A DNA stretch of 64,000 nt from Pleurostoma richardsiae (taxonomy: Eukaryota; Ascomycota; Sordariomycetes; Calosphaeriales; Pleurostomataceae), in NCBI GenBank assembly GCA_030052745.1, contig JANBVO010000063.1, forward strand, positions 92,999 to 156,998, written 5' to 3'. Position 1 is the first letter of the stretch, and each line of letters opens with the position of its first letter. This document shows positions 20,933 through 31,614 of the stretch, in pieces. Position numbers and translations under genes: made by a program. The notes below the pieces were generated by a model. It saw nothing but the letters and a program-made list of their open reading frames with translations, did no database searches and had not been told where the DNA came from.

Positions 20933-23431
20933 TTAAACAATCCGCAAAAGGCTGTCCCCTTCTTGCAAATACAACCGACGTTGCGCTGAGTTCTTCGCCG
21001 TGGCGCCATCAGCGGCTGGAGCCGGCAAGCGCCAGGGCCGCACAAGGTCTCTGGCAACGTTCAGTCGCCGCATTTCATTGCAGAAGCCAATGCGTCTGTA
21101 AACGCCTTCCTCTTCCTTGGCCGGTTCCAGGAGCAGGCCGGTTCCTTGGGATATGTTGTCGAGAGTGCCCCGAAAGAGGGGTAGGAAGAACAACTGCGGG
21201 TAGCGTTCGGAGAGAGACTCAACGTCCCATTCCTCTTCCTCTTCCTCGTCTCCATCTTCATCCTCGTCGTCTTCGCTACCTCCACTTTCGGAATTATCCT
21301 CAGAGCCAATCCCTTCGTTATCATCGTCGTCATAGTCATCTTCCTTCCCTAGCTGTTCCGAACCCTTCTCTTCTTCGCCATTCTGAGGACAGCACAAGTC
21401 CACCTCCACCCCCATCAACTGGTCATCCATGCCCTCCACTTGAACCCCGATCTCGCTATAAGCAAGTGCCTGCGAGCCCTTGACAAACTTGGCGGAGTAT
21501 ACACGGGCACGGCACAGGATGTAACCGCTCTCAAGCGCGCCGAAAAGGCCCTTACCGCGGTAGATCACCCCAGTATCGACGATTTCCACCTGGTGTGCGT
21601 CCTTGGCACCTGCAGTTGTGCCATAGAAGTCCACCATCCCGTCCGCGGATGCCCAAGACCAACTCGGCGCTATATAAGCCGTCCGTTGCCGGAATTGCTC
21701 CGGTCTCTGGACCTGCGCGAGGGGGCAGCTGTGTCCATGGTCCACGATCCCCCTGCGCCAGTGCAAACTATCAAGGAGACCCTCCTTCCAGTGCCCGGCG
21801 AGATAATGGCCCCCGTAGAGACGCTGGTAGGTCCGGGCAACCCCTGATATGGCAACCAGCCGGTCCTGGCCGTTCGTGAGGTTTAGGCGACTGTAGAGCT
21901 CTACGATCTTATGCCATGTAGTCCACGGCGAGAAGCGCAGCGTCGCGTTATCGCCATTTGGGCTGCCAATGAGAGCCGAGGATTTAGCAGCAAAGTCAGG
22001 AACTAAAGCGTCTCTCAGCACTGTCGCCGTCGGCTCCGCTCTCCCGATCTGTCCCCACTCCATCTCCTTCTGGGGGAGGCCAGACGGAAACACCTCGCAC
22101 GCCCTGTGCTCGTTACATTCCCACTGAAGCTGGTCGGGGGCGAAGTGCAGAATACGCGGCGCCAGCTGGTGCTCCTGAAATATCCAGCCGCGGGAAAATA
22201 TCTCTTGCTTGTCCACCCGCCGTGTCCAGAAGTCTTGGTCGAAGAGCACGAAGTCGCTGACCGATAGCGATCCGGGAGCATCGACGATTTTCCCATCCTG
22301 AAGTATTGAAAAGGCGGGCCTGATCCAGGCGGCCGTTATCCTCTCATGACTACTTGGCAAGCGACGCCGTGGATGAAAGAGGCCTCCCTCTTTGCATTCA
22401 TCGCCGGTTGCACAGATATTGCAAAACGACCGGGAGTACACGTCCGCCATGGTGACTGACTCGGCCAGCCAGTCTTCCTCGCTGTCCTGAATAATGCACA
22501 GAGAGTCAATCCAGATATATCGGATTCCAAGCCGTCGAGTGCACATGATGGCGTCTTGGAATACCCTGGATAGCGCTCCAAGATCAATACTGCGCTTCAG
22601 ACGCGCGAGATTCTCTTGCTTCAGTTGAAGGTATCTGGAGGCATCTGCCGACCATCGGTGGCTTAACGTCATGTATCGGCCCGAAGGAAGGATCTCAGCC
22701 GTCTCGATGACGCGAAGGGTGTTATCGGCGCCGTCGCCGACATAAATAAGCCTTGTCGGATAAGCCGCGCTGGCGTCGTCTGCATCTTCTCTTGGTCTAC
22801 CGCATCGAACGTGGTGTTCAGAGCAGTTCTTGAGCCAGGATCGTACATGCTTCACAGCTTGGGCAGAGAGCCATGGCTCCTTACAGTTGTAGAGTAGAGA
22901 AAGTGCATGAGCTTCATTCCATTCCGAACTAGCTGTTAGATGGAAGCTCGTTAGTTAATATTGCGTCCCGTATGTTCACTAGTACTGAAAGAGGGAGGGA
23001 GTTCGATGAAGTCGCTTACCAATTATGGGTTGCAGTGGCCACTCACCCCCTTGTGTGCAACTCTCCTTACCTCTGTCCGTCCGGACGACGCAGCTCCACT
23101 GCATAGAGACGCTATATAACGACTTCTCGATACTTCTTGAAGCCGCTTCCAGTTTTGATTTAGGAGATGTCATCCTGCTCTCGCCATTGTAGAAATGAAA
23201 CTGAAACTCTGCGGGTCCGACCGAAGTAACCGAGTCTATACTATGTATTCGATTGTGGAATGTAAAGTTATCGCTCACACTTGTGCAGATAAAACAGCCC
23301 AGGGCGACCGACTTCTTCAGGGTCTCGAGTGAATATGGTCTTTTTATCGTCGTGTTAGCCTCATCTTCCGGTAATATACCGATCATAGGTGGTTGTCCGC
23401 GGAAGACGCTCTGGCAAGTCTCACAGAGCAT
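20933..23431 (-). CDS. HET-domain protein with acidic insert
   Basis: Two exons: 23020-23431 and 20933-22932, joined across an 87-nt intron (donor GTAAGC, acceptor TAACAG). Together they give 803 residues. The start ATG at 23431 gives MLCETCQSVFRGQP, the usual Cys-containing opening of this HET subfamily (CxxC...), followed by GCFICTSV. The HET domain lies in exon 2: YMTLSHRWSADASRYLQL, VFQDAIMCTRRLGIRYIWIDSLCIIQDS, VYSRSFCNICATG, and further on SRGWIFQEHQLAPRILHF. The PSWSWASADG block closes the conserved part. Residues encoded by about 21220-21350 form a long run of Asp and Glu, unusual for the family. A role in vegetative incompatibility is inferred from the domain only. The first HET gene of this window (1-1425) is a distant paralogue. 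Confidence 0.9.
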
Positions 23432-24313
23432 TATGCAATTGTAAGCCAGAGGATAGACAAAGGGGGGTGATTTGACAACCAAGATTTCTTACAGTATGAC
23501 GTCGAGAATCCTCCCTTGAACAGGTCATGATCTGGGCAAGGTAACCAGTGTCTGGACCTCCGTCGCAGTCTGCCACCCCGCAGTATAGCATCAGCTGTCC
23601 ACGCATGCTAGTGTGATTTCTTGAGCGCAACTGCGGCCCAATCACACGGCACGAGCGTGACCCCGTCATACGACCCCTCACTAGGTAGGTGTCAGCTAAG
23701 TTCCCTGCAAGTGTCGTGGTCCTCAACCGATCCAAACGCGGCACCCTCCAACCCTGGCCGTTTAGGATCAGTGCTGGTCCACTCCGACGATAGGATGAGC
23801 CAGGGCTCTTGAAGGTGGGGGTTGAGAGCCCCGTCCATATCATAGAGAAATCTTGCAGGCAGCCTTGGGGGCGAAGCCAGCATTGTAACTGTGCGCTGCG
23901 CTCCCGTACCCTGCATGAGAGCAACGCCACGCCCATGAGCACGATGTCTCACACAGTGATTGAGATGTTGTTCCCGTACTGTCTCTTTGATGACAGGACC
24001 AACCGTTGAATTGTTAATTCTTGTACTTAGGCTTTCCACTCGAGGTGCAGGAATAGACGCACAAGCTTTTTAATCTGTAATTAACTGCAAAAGGCACCTA
24101 GAAAATGGGACCCCGGAAAGTCCAAGTTGCCTTTCTCTCAGCAACCTGCCTTTGTGAACATCTCGTCAAGAGGCAAGGTGCAGAATGCGAGTTCTAAAAT
24201 AATCGAAGAAGAAAAAGTCTACGTCCTCTCGATGTCCTTGAAAGCATTCTTTGCCTCAGATCATGGTTTTCTCGAATTTGAACTGCCCACGCATGCGAAG
24301 ACGCGTGGATAGT
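23432..24313. other. intergenic, HET gene promoter side
   Basis: Minus-strand open frames at 23421-24039 have some coding-like composition (for example LYDMDGALNPHLQEPWLILS) but match nothing I know. They could be the remnant of another gene. Nothing further is supported. Confidence 0.35.
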
Positions 24314-25329
24314 TCACTTTCGACAAACAGTCTCTACGCTGAATTGAGCTTCAACCACAACGCTTCGGTGATCGGAACTGTAGATCCTGTCGTCAAATCT
24401 GTTTGCTAGAACTGCCCAGCTCAAGAAGGACAGTCCGGTTGTGTCCTTGACAAAGAGATGATCAATCCGTCCGCCGTCAGTAGTGTCGGTGAAACCAGTA
24501 AAGGTTCGGTTGACATGCACATGGCCGTGCAGGAACTGCCCGGAAACCAGGTCTCTGGTGTCATACATGTTTCCGGGTGCGACAAGGTTCTTGTAGGCCT
24601 GATTGTCTGGTGTAATGTTGAGATCACCACCTAGGAAGACCGGAGTGACAAATTCACCCTCCGAGGTGCTGTTTTGCCAGTCGGTAGCGATGCGGCCCAG
24701 TAGCTTGGCGCTTTCTTCGCGCGCCGTCTGGCCGATGTGGTCGAAGTGAGTGCACATGAAGACGAAAGGCGCCTTGGTACGCCTATGCCGCAGTTGTGCC
24801 ACTGTGACAATCCGGTTGAGCGCAGCATCCCCTGCGTAATGCTGTCAGCGAATGATGTTCCGGGCATGTTGCTGGTGGAAAGAAAAAGCGAAGTCTCACA
24901 GCCTTTGGATGGTACATCTGGTGTCTCGCTCAGCCAGTAAGTCCTGTTCTGTTCGAGATCCCAGACAGATTGTCGGAAGAATATTGGAGAGAATTCGCCA
25001 GCGTTGACACCGTCATCACGACCCACACCGACGCGGGTCCATCCGGTACCCAAGTCGCTCTCTAGATCGAGAAGCTGTGTATGGAGGACCTCCTGGAAGC
25101 ACATCAAAGCTTCTGGACGGCCGGATGTCTCGAAATTGAGCGCCGAGTACACCTTCGGCCGCCGGACAGACCAGAGTTCCTCGCCTGTACCGGGGCTTTC
25201 GGTGGCCAGTCGGATGTTCCAAGTCAAGAGACGGACACCAACATTGACAAGTTTCGCGGTCAAGTTGTCGGCGAGCACACCATTAATGAGGCCGACCACG
25301 ACGAGCGAGATACACGAGGCAGATTTCAT
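24314..25329 (-). CDS. secreted endonuclease/exonuclease/phosphatase-family protein
   Basis: Two exons: 24900-25329 and 24314-24831, with a 68-nt intron (donor GTGAGA, acceptor CGCAG). They join as PSKG|WDAALNRIVT, the expected text of the family. The product is about 315 residues. It starts with a signal peptide (MKSASCISLVVVGLINGVLA). The EEP-fold signature is complete: LTWNIR (Asn), CFQEVL (catalytic Glu), FMCTHFDH, GDLNITPDN (Asp-x-Asn), and near the C-terminus SDHRSVVV (catalytic Asp-His). Relatives hydrolyse phosphodiester bonds in nucleic acids, sphingomyelin or inositol phosphates; the substrate here is not decidable. Its small size and single domain resemble secreted fungal DNase-I-like proteins. 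An extracellular location is inferred from the signal peptide. Confidence 0.9.
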
Positions 25330-26590
25330 CTTGGAAAATGCGGCAACGGGGAGTCGAGTCTATTGGAGGCGGTGGTGGTGGGACGTTGCGAACCCCTTTC
25401 TTGCTACTGTTCGTTTCGGCCCCTTATTTATACTCCTCGATGTAAGGAAGACTCCGAGTTCGCTTGAGACACTGTAAGACTGATGTGACAGCCCGTCGAG
25501 ACCGGCCCCATCTCCATCCATGTAAACACCGCATCTTGGCTTGGCTATTCATGTCTCGTCAGACACGTGTTTAGACTTCAACTCGAACAGTCTCTCACGT
25601 GCTGCTTGAAGTATTTCTGATTCGCACGCAGAACGTTGCGGATCAGTCTACTCCTCATATAATTCCAGTCGACAGAATCCTTAGTCGCTTGGCTGTGCTT
25701 GGCTGCTCAGCGAGGCAGCGACTTCTCTGTGGTACCTTATATTGATACCCAGGGAAGCCTGGTGGTCTTGATCCTCGTGATATGAACCTACAATTCTTCA
25801 ATAAATCAGTGCAGTCAATTAGCAAAATGCTTCGGTCACAGAAAACGTTGTGGAGGGTGGTTCCAGCCTGGGTGGTGACTGCTGGGCATCTTGGCAACCG
25901 GATACGAATGGGTTGGCTTTCCAAATACCGGAAAGACACTAATAACCCGACCAAAGAATGTCATGTAGGCTGGATCTATCTGCAAAATGTAAAAGTCGAG
26001 TCCTCTCATAATTGTCGTTCGTGGATTCAGACATCTCCGTTGTCGAAGCCCAAGATAAGTTGTGACTCCTGAATCTGTTAACAAGACATCCACTGACTTT
26101 CGCAATTTCGCAATTTCGGTTGCTTCCGGCTACTCCTCGTGATGCATTTACGATGGAGTAGAGCAGCTTGGAAGAAAATAGGACGTGGCATGGTGGCAGC
26201 TGCTTCTTAAGGTACTTTTGGGTGAGACACTTTCCTCCCTGCTGGCCAGCACGGTGTAGAGCGCACCGGCATGTCCACTCTTTGCTGTTATAAACACGGC
26301 GTCAAGAGGACATGCACAATAGTCAAGCGGCGTCCAATCGAAAATGCCGGTAGAAGTAGCGGTCGCCGAGTCCAAAGAGGCCCTCCGAGGGTGCAGACGG
26401 CCTGAAGAACAGCACGGCGGCTCGGTTAGTGTACCACTCGGTGGCGAGGACAGTAACGACAAGTTAGATGAGTTCGACGCCATTTAGACCGTATCATGGA
26501 GCATGCCAACGTTTCCCTGGTCGGTTCGAACCAGTGTGTCGGAGATCCTCCCGTCGGCATCGTCGCTATCGCTATTTCCCTCCTCGTCGG
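25330..26590. other. intergenic with weak remnants
   Basis: The left end is the promoter of the EEP gene. A minus-strand frame around 26148-26483 contains WTPLDYCACPLDAVFITAKSGHAGALYTV, which could be a worn ankyrin repeat, but the rest shows no repeat pattern. No intact gene. Confidence 0.3.
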
Positions 26591-26596
26591 CCGGTT

Positions 26597-26990
26597 CTAA
26601 CGACCTACTCGTGACGCGGGACCCGGGGGAGTCGTTCGAGAAGGTGTTGTCCTAGCCCGTCGCCGCCGCCGAGCTCGGCGCATCCGAGGCTGGGCAGAGG
26701 GCCTTTTGAGGGTATAGACACAGTCGATGACCCTGGTCATTCCGTCGCGGAAAACAGGGCTTGTGGCATGGCGGCAGCCCAGGCACCCCTGGCCCATGTG
26801 ATAGCCTGTGGGATAAGGTCAGCTTTTTCTTCCGTAGACTGAATATCAAAGATTGGAGACACGGGCTATATACCTGGCACTTCTTGGTACAGTACATGCC
26901 ACGGCTCACGAACCATGATGTTGGCAGAGAGGAAAGTCGAGAAGGGTGAACCAGAGGCGCGGGAAAGTCCTGCACCCAAGGTATGCTTCC
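26597..26990 (-). pseudogene. unrecognised gene remnant, two exons
   Basis: A coherent spliced frame is visible on the minus strand. Exon 26874 to about 26990 reads GLSRASGSPFSTFLSANIM, then VREPWHVLYQEVPG. A 68-nt intron (26806-26873; donor GTATAT, acceptor CCACAG) leads to YHMGQGCLGCRHATSPVFRD, then GMTRVIDCVYTLKR. After that the frame runs into Arg-rich, out-of-frame-looking sequence, while a neighbouring frame (about 26482-26652) reads like acidic coding sequence (EEGNSDSDDADGRISDTLV). This suggests a frameshift. No start codon is identified. I do not recognise the family. Confidence 0.35.
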
Positions 26991-27514
26991 TCCGGCCCAG
27001 ACGAGACTAGCTCGGCTCTCTGATCAACCGGATGCCCCCTCTGGGTTGTAAGTTGTAACTGCTGATACTCCGATACTGGCTAGGACTTGCGCTGGGGCTT
27101 AGACAAGTCCGGAACAAAAGAACCATGATGCAACTAAGTGGGCACTTCTTTTCCGGCGACGCCATCGCTCGTTTTGGGTGGACCGCGCGCTCTTCCGAAT
27201 CAGGAAATGCGCGCGCGGTACTCCCACCCCCGTCTAAGATCCGCCTCCCTTCGCCCTTGTCCTTGAGAAATACCTAATTGGGGAGAAGAAGAGACCTTCT
27301 CGGCTATAGTCCTTAGGAGACGTGTGCGGGAGTCGGGGTTTCTCATGGAAGGCGATGCAGTGAAGTAGTAGTAGTGCCGTATCTACCAAGTATAAGAGCA
27401 TCCTCGCGTGATTAGTCTCCCTCTTTCCTCCTATAACTCAGACAATTTTCTTCCGCTTCCTGCTCCCCACTCTGCTTTGTCCTGTCTTTGATCTACTACT
27501 ATTTTCGATCGATC
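26991..27514. other. promoter region of the NmrA-like gene
   Basis: No open frame of interest. The last 100 nt before the ATG at 27515 are pyrimidine-rich (CT tracts such as CTCCCTCTTTCCTCC), common in fungal core promoters. Confidence 0.5.
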
Positions 27515-28684
27515 ATGGATACTGTGGCAATTGCTGGAGGAACCGGCAAGCTTGGCTTGACCATCGCCGAAGTCTTAAATGACAACCCAAGGTACAAGGT
27601 ACTGATCTTGTCTCGCAAGGTGCGTATGAAGCGTGTGCCTACTTATTGCGGGAGTCTATCGAGATCAATGTAGGTGCACGATGCTTATCAACAACAGGCC
27701 GAAGAAGCTCACGGCCTCGATGTCCCCGTGCTAGCCGTGGACTATATGGACGTCGATGCCCTGGTCCATCTACTTGAAATAAACATGGTTCATACAGTGA
27801 TCTCCACGATCCAAGTGAATGGCCCGGGCGCTGGTGCCTCAGAGATCAACCTCGTGAAGGCTGCGTCCAGGTCCAGCCATACCCAGCGCTTCATCTCCAG
27901 CGACTGGTCGGTTCCCATGCCAGAGGATGGGTAGTATCCCCCTGTACCCCTGCCACCAAGTATATCATATGATTAAGAAGTAACTGTCCCGACTGACACC
28001 CCGGATTTTCTGCAGACGATTAGCCGTGCCCCAATTTGCACCTCGTGCCGCGACCATCAAGGAGCTCCAGACAACAGACCTTGAGTGGGCAACCGTCTAC
28101 AACGGGCAGTTCATGGACTACCTCGGCACTCCGCACATCAAGAGTCACATGGGCGTGTACGCTATCCACATCGACATGCACAACTGCGTGGCGGCCATCC
28201 CGGGTACCGGCAACGACCTGATATCTTTCACATACAGCGTCGATATTGCCCGCTTCGTTGAAGCTGCGCTAGGTATGTCGCGGTGGGAGAAGCAGATGTT
28301 CTGCTACGGCGATGTGCGCAGTTACAACGAGGTGCTAAAGCTGGCTGAGGAAGCTACAGGTGAGTGTTTTCGGGATGTTTGATGAAGATGTATAATCATA
28401 AGCCGGCAGTAAGCTCACAGCGCATGGGAATAGGTACCAAGTTCACCGTCACATACGATAGCATTGAAAAGCTAGAGAGAGGAGAGATGACAGAGCTCCC
28501 TTTCCATATTTCGATGTATTCCCACGTTCCCAAGTCAGCTTTGCAGGCCAGGTACGCTATGTTTGGTCTATTCTGCATTGAGGGTCTCATGCATTTACCC
28601 GAGGAGACGGCCTTAAACAAGTTGTTTCCTCACATCAGGACCAAGACCGTCAAAGAAGTGGTGAACGCTTGGGAGGGGAAGTAG
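27515..28684 (+). CDS. NmrA-like/isoflavone-reductase-like NAD(P)-binding protein
   Basis: Four exons: 27515-27619, 27674-27930, 28016-28359, 28434-28684. They total 957 nt, 318 residues, with all junctions in phase. The ATG at 27515 starts MDTVAIAGGTGKLGLTIAEVL, the glycine-rich NAD(P)-binding turn (GGTGKLG). Further family features are VISTIQVNG, RFISSDWSVP, and the central TDLEWATVYNGQFMDYLG, which matches the TxxxxGxFxDY stretch of fungal NmrA/PCBER-like proteins. The atypical SDR fold lacks the usual Tyr-Lys pair in many members, which then act as redox sensors or as reductases on phenylpropanoid-like substrates. It sits tail-to-tail with a Zn2Cys6 regulator, 76 nt apart. Enzyme or sensor role cannot be decided here. 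Cytosolic by absence of targeting signals. Confidence 0.88.
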
Positions 28685-28760
28685 CAGGTCTCAGAGATCC
28701 TGCATTGCGCCTTAGCATACTGGGTAGTTTGTATTGACAGATTGTTCGCACTGCGCTCCT

Positions 28761-30614
28761 TTAGACTAGCAATGCTGGTGATCCCATGACCCGTAAACAA
28801 GTCGCTATATCCCAGGTCTCGCCGTCTCGGGGGCCACGCATCATCCACACCGCTTCCATAATGCGCCTTGACTCATGAAGGGCGCTCAGTAGCTGCGGAT
28901 TGCCTGTCTCCGTGATAATTGCCACGAATTCTTCCTGTTCTGCGTCTCCCTGGGCAAGGCAGCCGGCGACGCAGACCGGCCAGGCGAAAGTATGCATCTG
29001 CGCAGCCGAATCAACATGACGCAGCAAAGACAGGATCTGTGCCACGTCCTGTCGTATTTGCGCATCCGACGGAATCCATCCGGAAACGACGACGGAGAGG
29101 TATATCCGTGCAGCGTGCGCCCAGATGCGTGTAGGTGCAGCCGAAAGCCTCTTGCCCGTGAGATGCAGGTTTGCATGGAAGTACGGTTGCAGAGGATCAA
29201 ATTTGCTACCGCTGATGTTGTCCCTATTGGAAATATGGAGCTGATCAGCTCTCAGCTTCGCGATACCAGTCTCCAAGGTCTTGAATATGCGACTTGCACG
29301 CTCCAGCAGCTCTGGCAGGAATGCACGGCCGGCCGATTCCATCTCCTTCTTCGCCGCGTCTAGAGCTGATATGTCGCCCACGGCAATCAACACCCAGTTC
29401 TCACAGCCCACGAAGGAGGATAGGTCCAGGGATGTGGCAACTTGGTCCGGCGCCAAGTCAGCGAGGAGGCGCGACTGATACGACCTCAACACTGGCGCCC
29501 GCTCCAGAGATGTACTGGCGACAATATCAATGTACAAAAGTGCCGCAGTAAAGAAGCGAAAGGCAGACTGGTTGGGATTCCAGAGAGGTCGTAGAACTCC
29601 CGGATAGGATGACGGGGGACCAGGCAATTGCTCCAATACACACTCAAGGCCCAGTTTCTCCGGGGAAAATTGGGAATATTGTTCGACCACGTCCTCGAAG
29701 ATCGCGAGCGCCGGCGTTAGGTGAGAAATCCAGTTGTTTGAGTTACCAATGAACAGTTCAAACATGAGCAAGTGGATTATCGACTGCATAATGCGTGCCT
29801 TGTTAAAGAGAGTCGTCCGCAATTCGGAGGCGGTGGTCTCCATCAGGTCTTTTCGTATCGTTTCGAAACACTTGTCCGCCTGCTTCACAGCCTGTGCCCA
29901 CATGACTGACTTGCAGACATACCTCTCCTCGGGGAAAACATCCTTGAGCGCAATAGTGAAGAAGTACGCGCTCAGGCTCAGAACTGAGGAGTACACAGTA
30001 GCGTTCTGTGATATGAAGGGCAGTAACCAAGCCCGGCTTGTACCCACGAGGGGAGGTCGATAAAAAGGAAACAGGAAGGGGAAGACGTAGTCTAGGTAAA
30101 TCATGATAGAGTCCGTTTCCCAGATATCCCCGATTGAATGAAGCGCCGCTAGTGTGCTAGCCGGCTTGAAGAGCGTTTCATTTTCGCGGTCCGGGGACGA
30201 GTCATCAGGAGGCGCCTGCCCAGCTTCGTTTACTGGCACGGCTTCACCTGATGGCTTATCGGCAGAAGACTTTTTCTCGGATGAAGGCGGCGTCGACCTT
30301 CCAAAGCGCACCTGAGTGCTCGACTTAGCCCGGACGCCTTCGAAGTCCCGTTGCGAGCTGACGATAAATGCCGAGGACGTTCTCGCGCGCCTCTCACGGC
30401 GACTGCTCACGCCGTCTCTGACCTGTGCCTTGATTGTCTTGGCCATTTGCCTCTCCCTCGCTGCCCCATCCATCCATTCTGGTTTAGACTCTCCGACATG
30501 GCAGGTGATCCCGAGTGCAGTACAGTTTCTGCACACGGGACAGGCTCCGTCGCATTTCTTCCTGCGGAGACGGCAGGTCCAACAGCCATCCCGTTCCTTT
30601 GCTCCCCTGGGCAT
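28761..30614 (-). CDS. Zn2Cys6 transcription factor with fungal-specific TF domain
   Basis: A single-exon protein of 617 residues. The Zn2Cys6 cluster is at residues 11-38 (CWTCRLRRKKCDGACPVC and following Cys), preceded by MPRGAKERDG. It is followed by a basic, Ser-rich linker and then a long helical region typical of the Fungal_trans_2 (PF11951) type: TLAALHSIGDIWETDSIMIYLDYVFPFLFPFY, LLMFELFIGNSNNWISHLTPALAIFEDV, and IYLSVVVSGWIPSDAQIRQDVAQIL. These proteins bind CGG-type DNA sites and act in the nucleus. Its close tail-to-tail placement with the NmrA-like gene suggests, but does not show, a regulatory link. The start ATG at 30614 was chosen because it is immediately before the zinc cluster. 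No intron is needed. Confidence 0.9.
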   Translation of the reverse strand: MPRGAKERDGCWTCRLRRKKCDGACPVCRNCTALGITCHVGESKPEWMDGAARERQMAKTIKAQVRDGVSSRRERRARTSSAFIVSSQRDFEGVRAKSSTQVRFGRSTPPSSEKKSSADKPSGEAVPVNEAGQAPPDDSSPDRENETLFKPASTLAALHSIGDIWETDSIMIYLDYVFPFLFPFYRPPLVGTSRAWLLPFISQNATVYSSVLSLSAYFFTIALKDVFPEERYVCKSVMWAQAVKQADKCFETIRKDLMETTASELRTTLFNKARIMQSIIHLLMFELFIGNSNNWISHLTPALAIFEDVVEQYSQFSPEKLGLECVLEQLPGPPSSYPGVLRPLWNPNQSAFRFFTAALLYIDIVASTSLERAPVLRSYQSRLLADLAPDQVATSLDLSSFVGCENWVLIAVGDISALDAAKKEMESAGRAFLPELLERASRIFKTLETGIAKLRADQLHISNRDNISGSKFDPLQPYFHANLHLTGKRLSAAPTRIWAHAARIYLSVVVSGWIPSDAQIRQDVAQILSLLRHVDSAAQMHTFAWPVCVAGCLAQGDAEQEEFVAIITETGNPQLLSALHESRRIMEAVWMMRGPRDGETWDIATCLRVMGSPALLV

Positions 30615-31614
30615 TTCGGAAGCCCGTTTCGAAGACTTGATTTATGTCACGACGTCGACAGAGGAAGGTATATTGCCGAGTTCAATGTCACGAGTTGAAA
30701 GATGCTAGGCATTTGATGCATTACCAGAGTCGGATACGCCGGTTCGGCACGGCGATTGAGATGGATCGCCTGCTGACTCAGCCTGAAAACGACTACAGCT
30801 GGACATAGCTGCTAAAGGCGCAGGAGCTTCAGCTTAGCTCGGTGTCTATACATAGTCTACACGACAGGGAGGCTAATTAGTGCGCAGTTCTTCTGGGGAG
30901 TATCACAATAAGCTGGCGGATTTTCCTGCACATACTCGAAGACGGTGTCATTATTGACTTGACGGGTTGAAGCTGCTTTGTCCACAAGGCATAATAAATA
31001 TCACCACTTTTCAACACTCATTCACGACAGGTCTAAAACAGGGTGAATCGGCACTAGGAGTGAATGATCAGAACACACAACTTGAGGGAAGTAATCACGA
31101 ATGTAGCTACCTTCTTCAAGCCCCTTCACGGCAGCTCGCTCATTGCGTAATGTACCTGGCTGCGTGCAAGCATGTCTTGTTATGACTTATGAGGCTTGAG
31201 CTCCGGACGTAGTTGCCGAGTCCGTTCACCCCTGAACCACCCAAAATAGCTGCTTGCCGGCCACGACGGGAACCAAGACGCTTCATTCTGGAAGCCCGAA
31301 CTCGCGGGGACTGACCTTCTCGTACTGACCCGCTCTGCCCCGTCCTATTCTGGGACTCTCATGACCATGTCTTCTAAGGCGCTTTCATCAAGCCGCACTC
31401 AACACTCCACTGCGGCTTGAACACCTTCCCATTCAGGGCTCAACCTGTGAGGGCAACTCATCAAATCCAGCCCATCGTAAGAAATTCTAAATTCCTTCAC
31501 TTCCTTCTCCCAAGTCTCCACCCACGTTTCTCCCAGAAACCTAGCCTTCACGATACACTCCGCACCTAGCTGCGTAGAGATTCGAGGACAGCTACACGCG
31601 TTACAACCGTCAAC
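30615..31614. other. divergent promoter region
   Basis: Separates the Zn2Cys6 gene (minus) from the F-box-like gene (plus). No conserved open frame, repeat or RNA gene is recognised. Confidence 0.45.
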
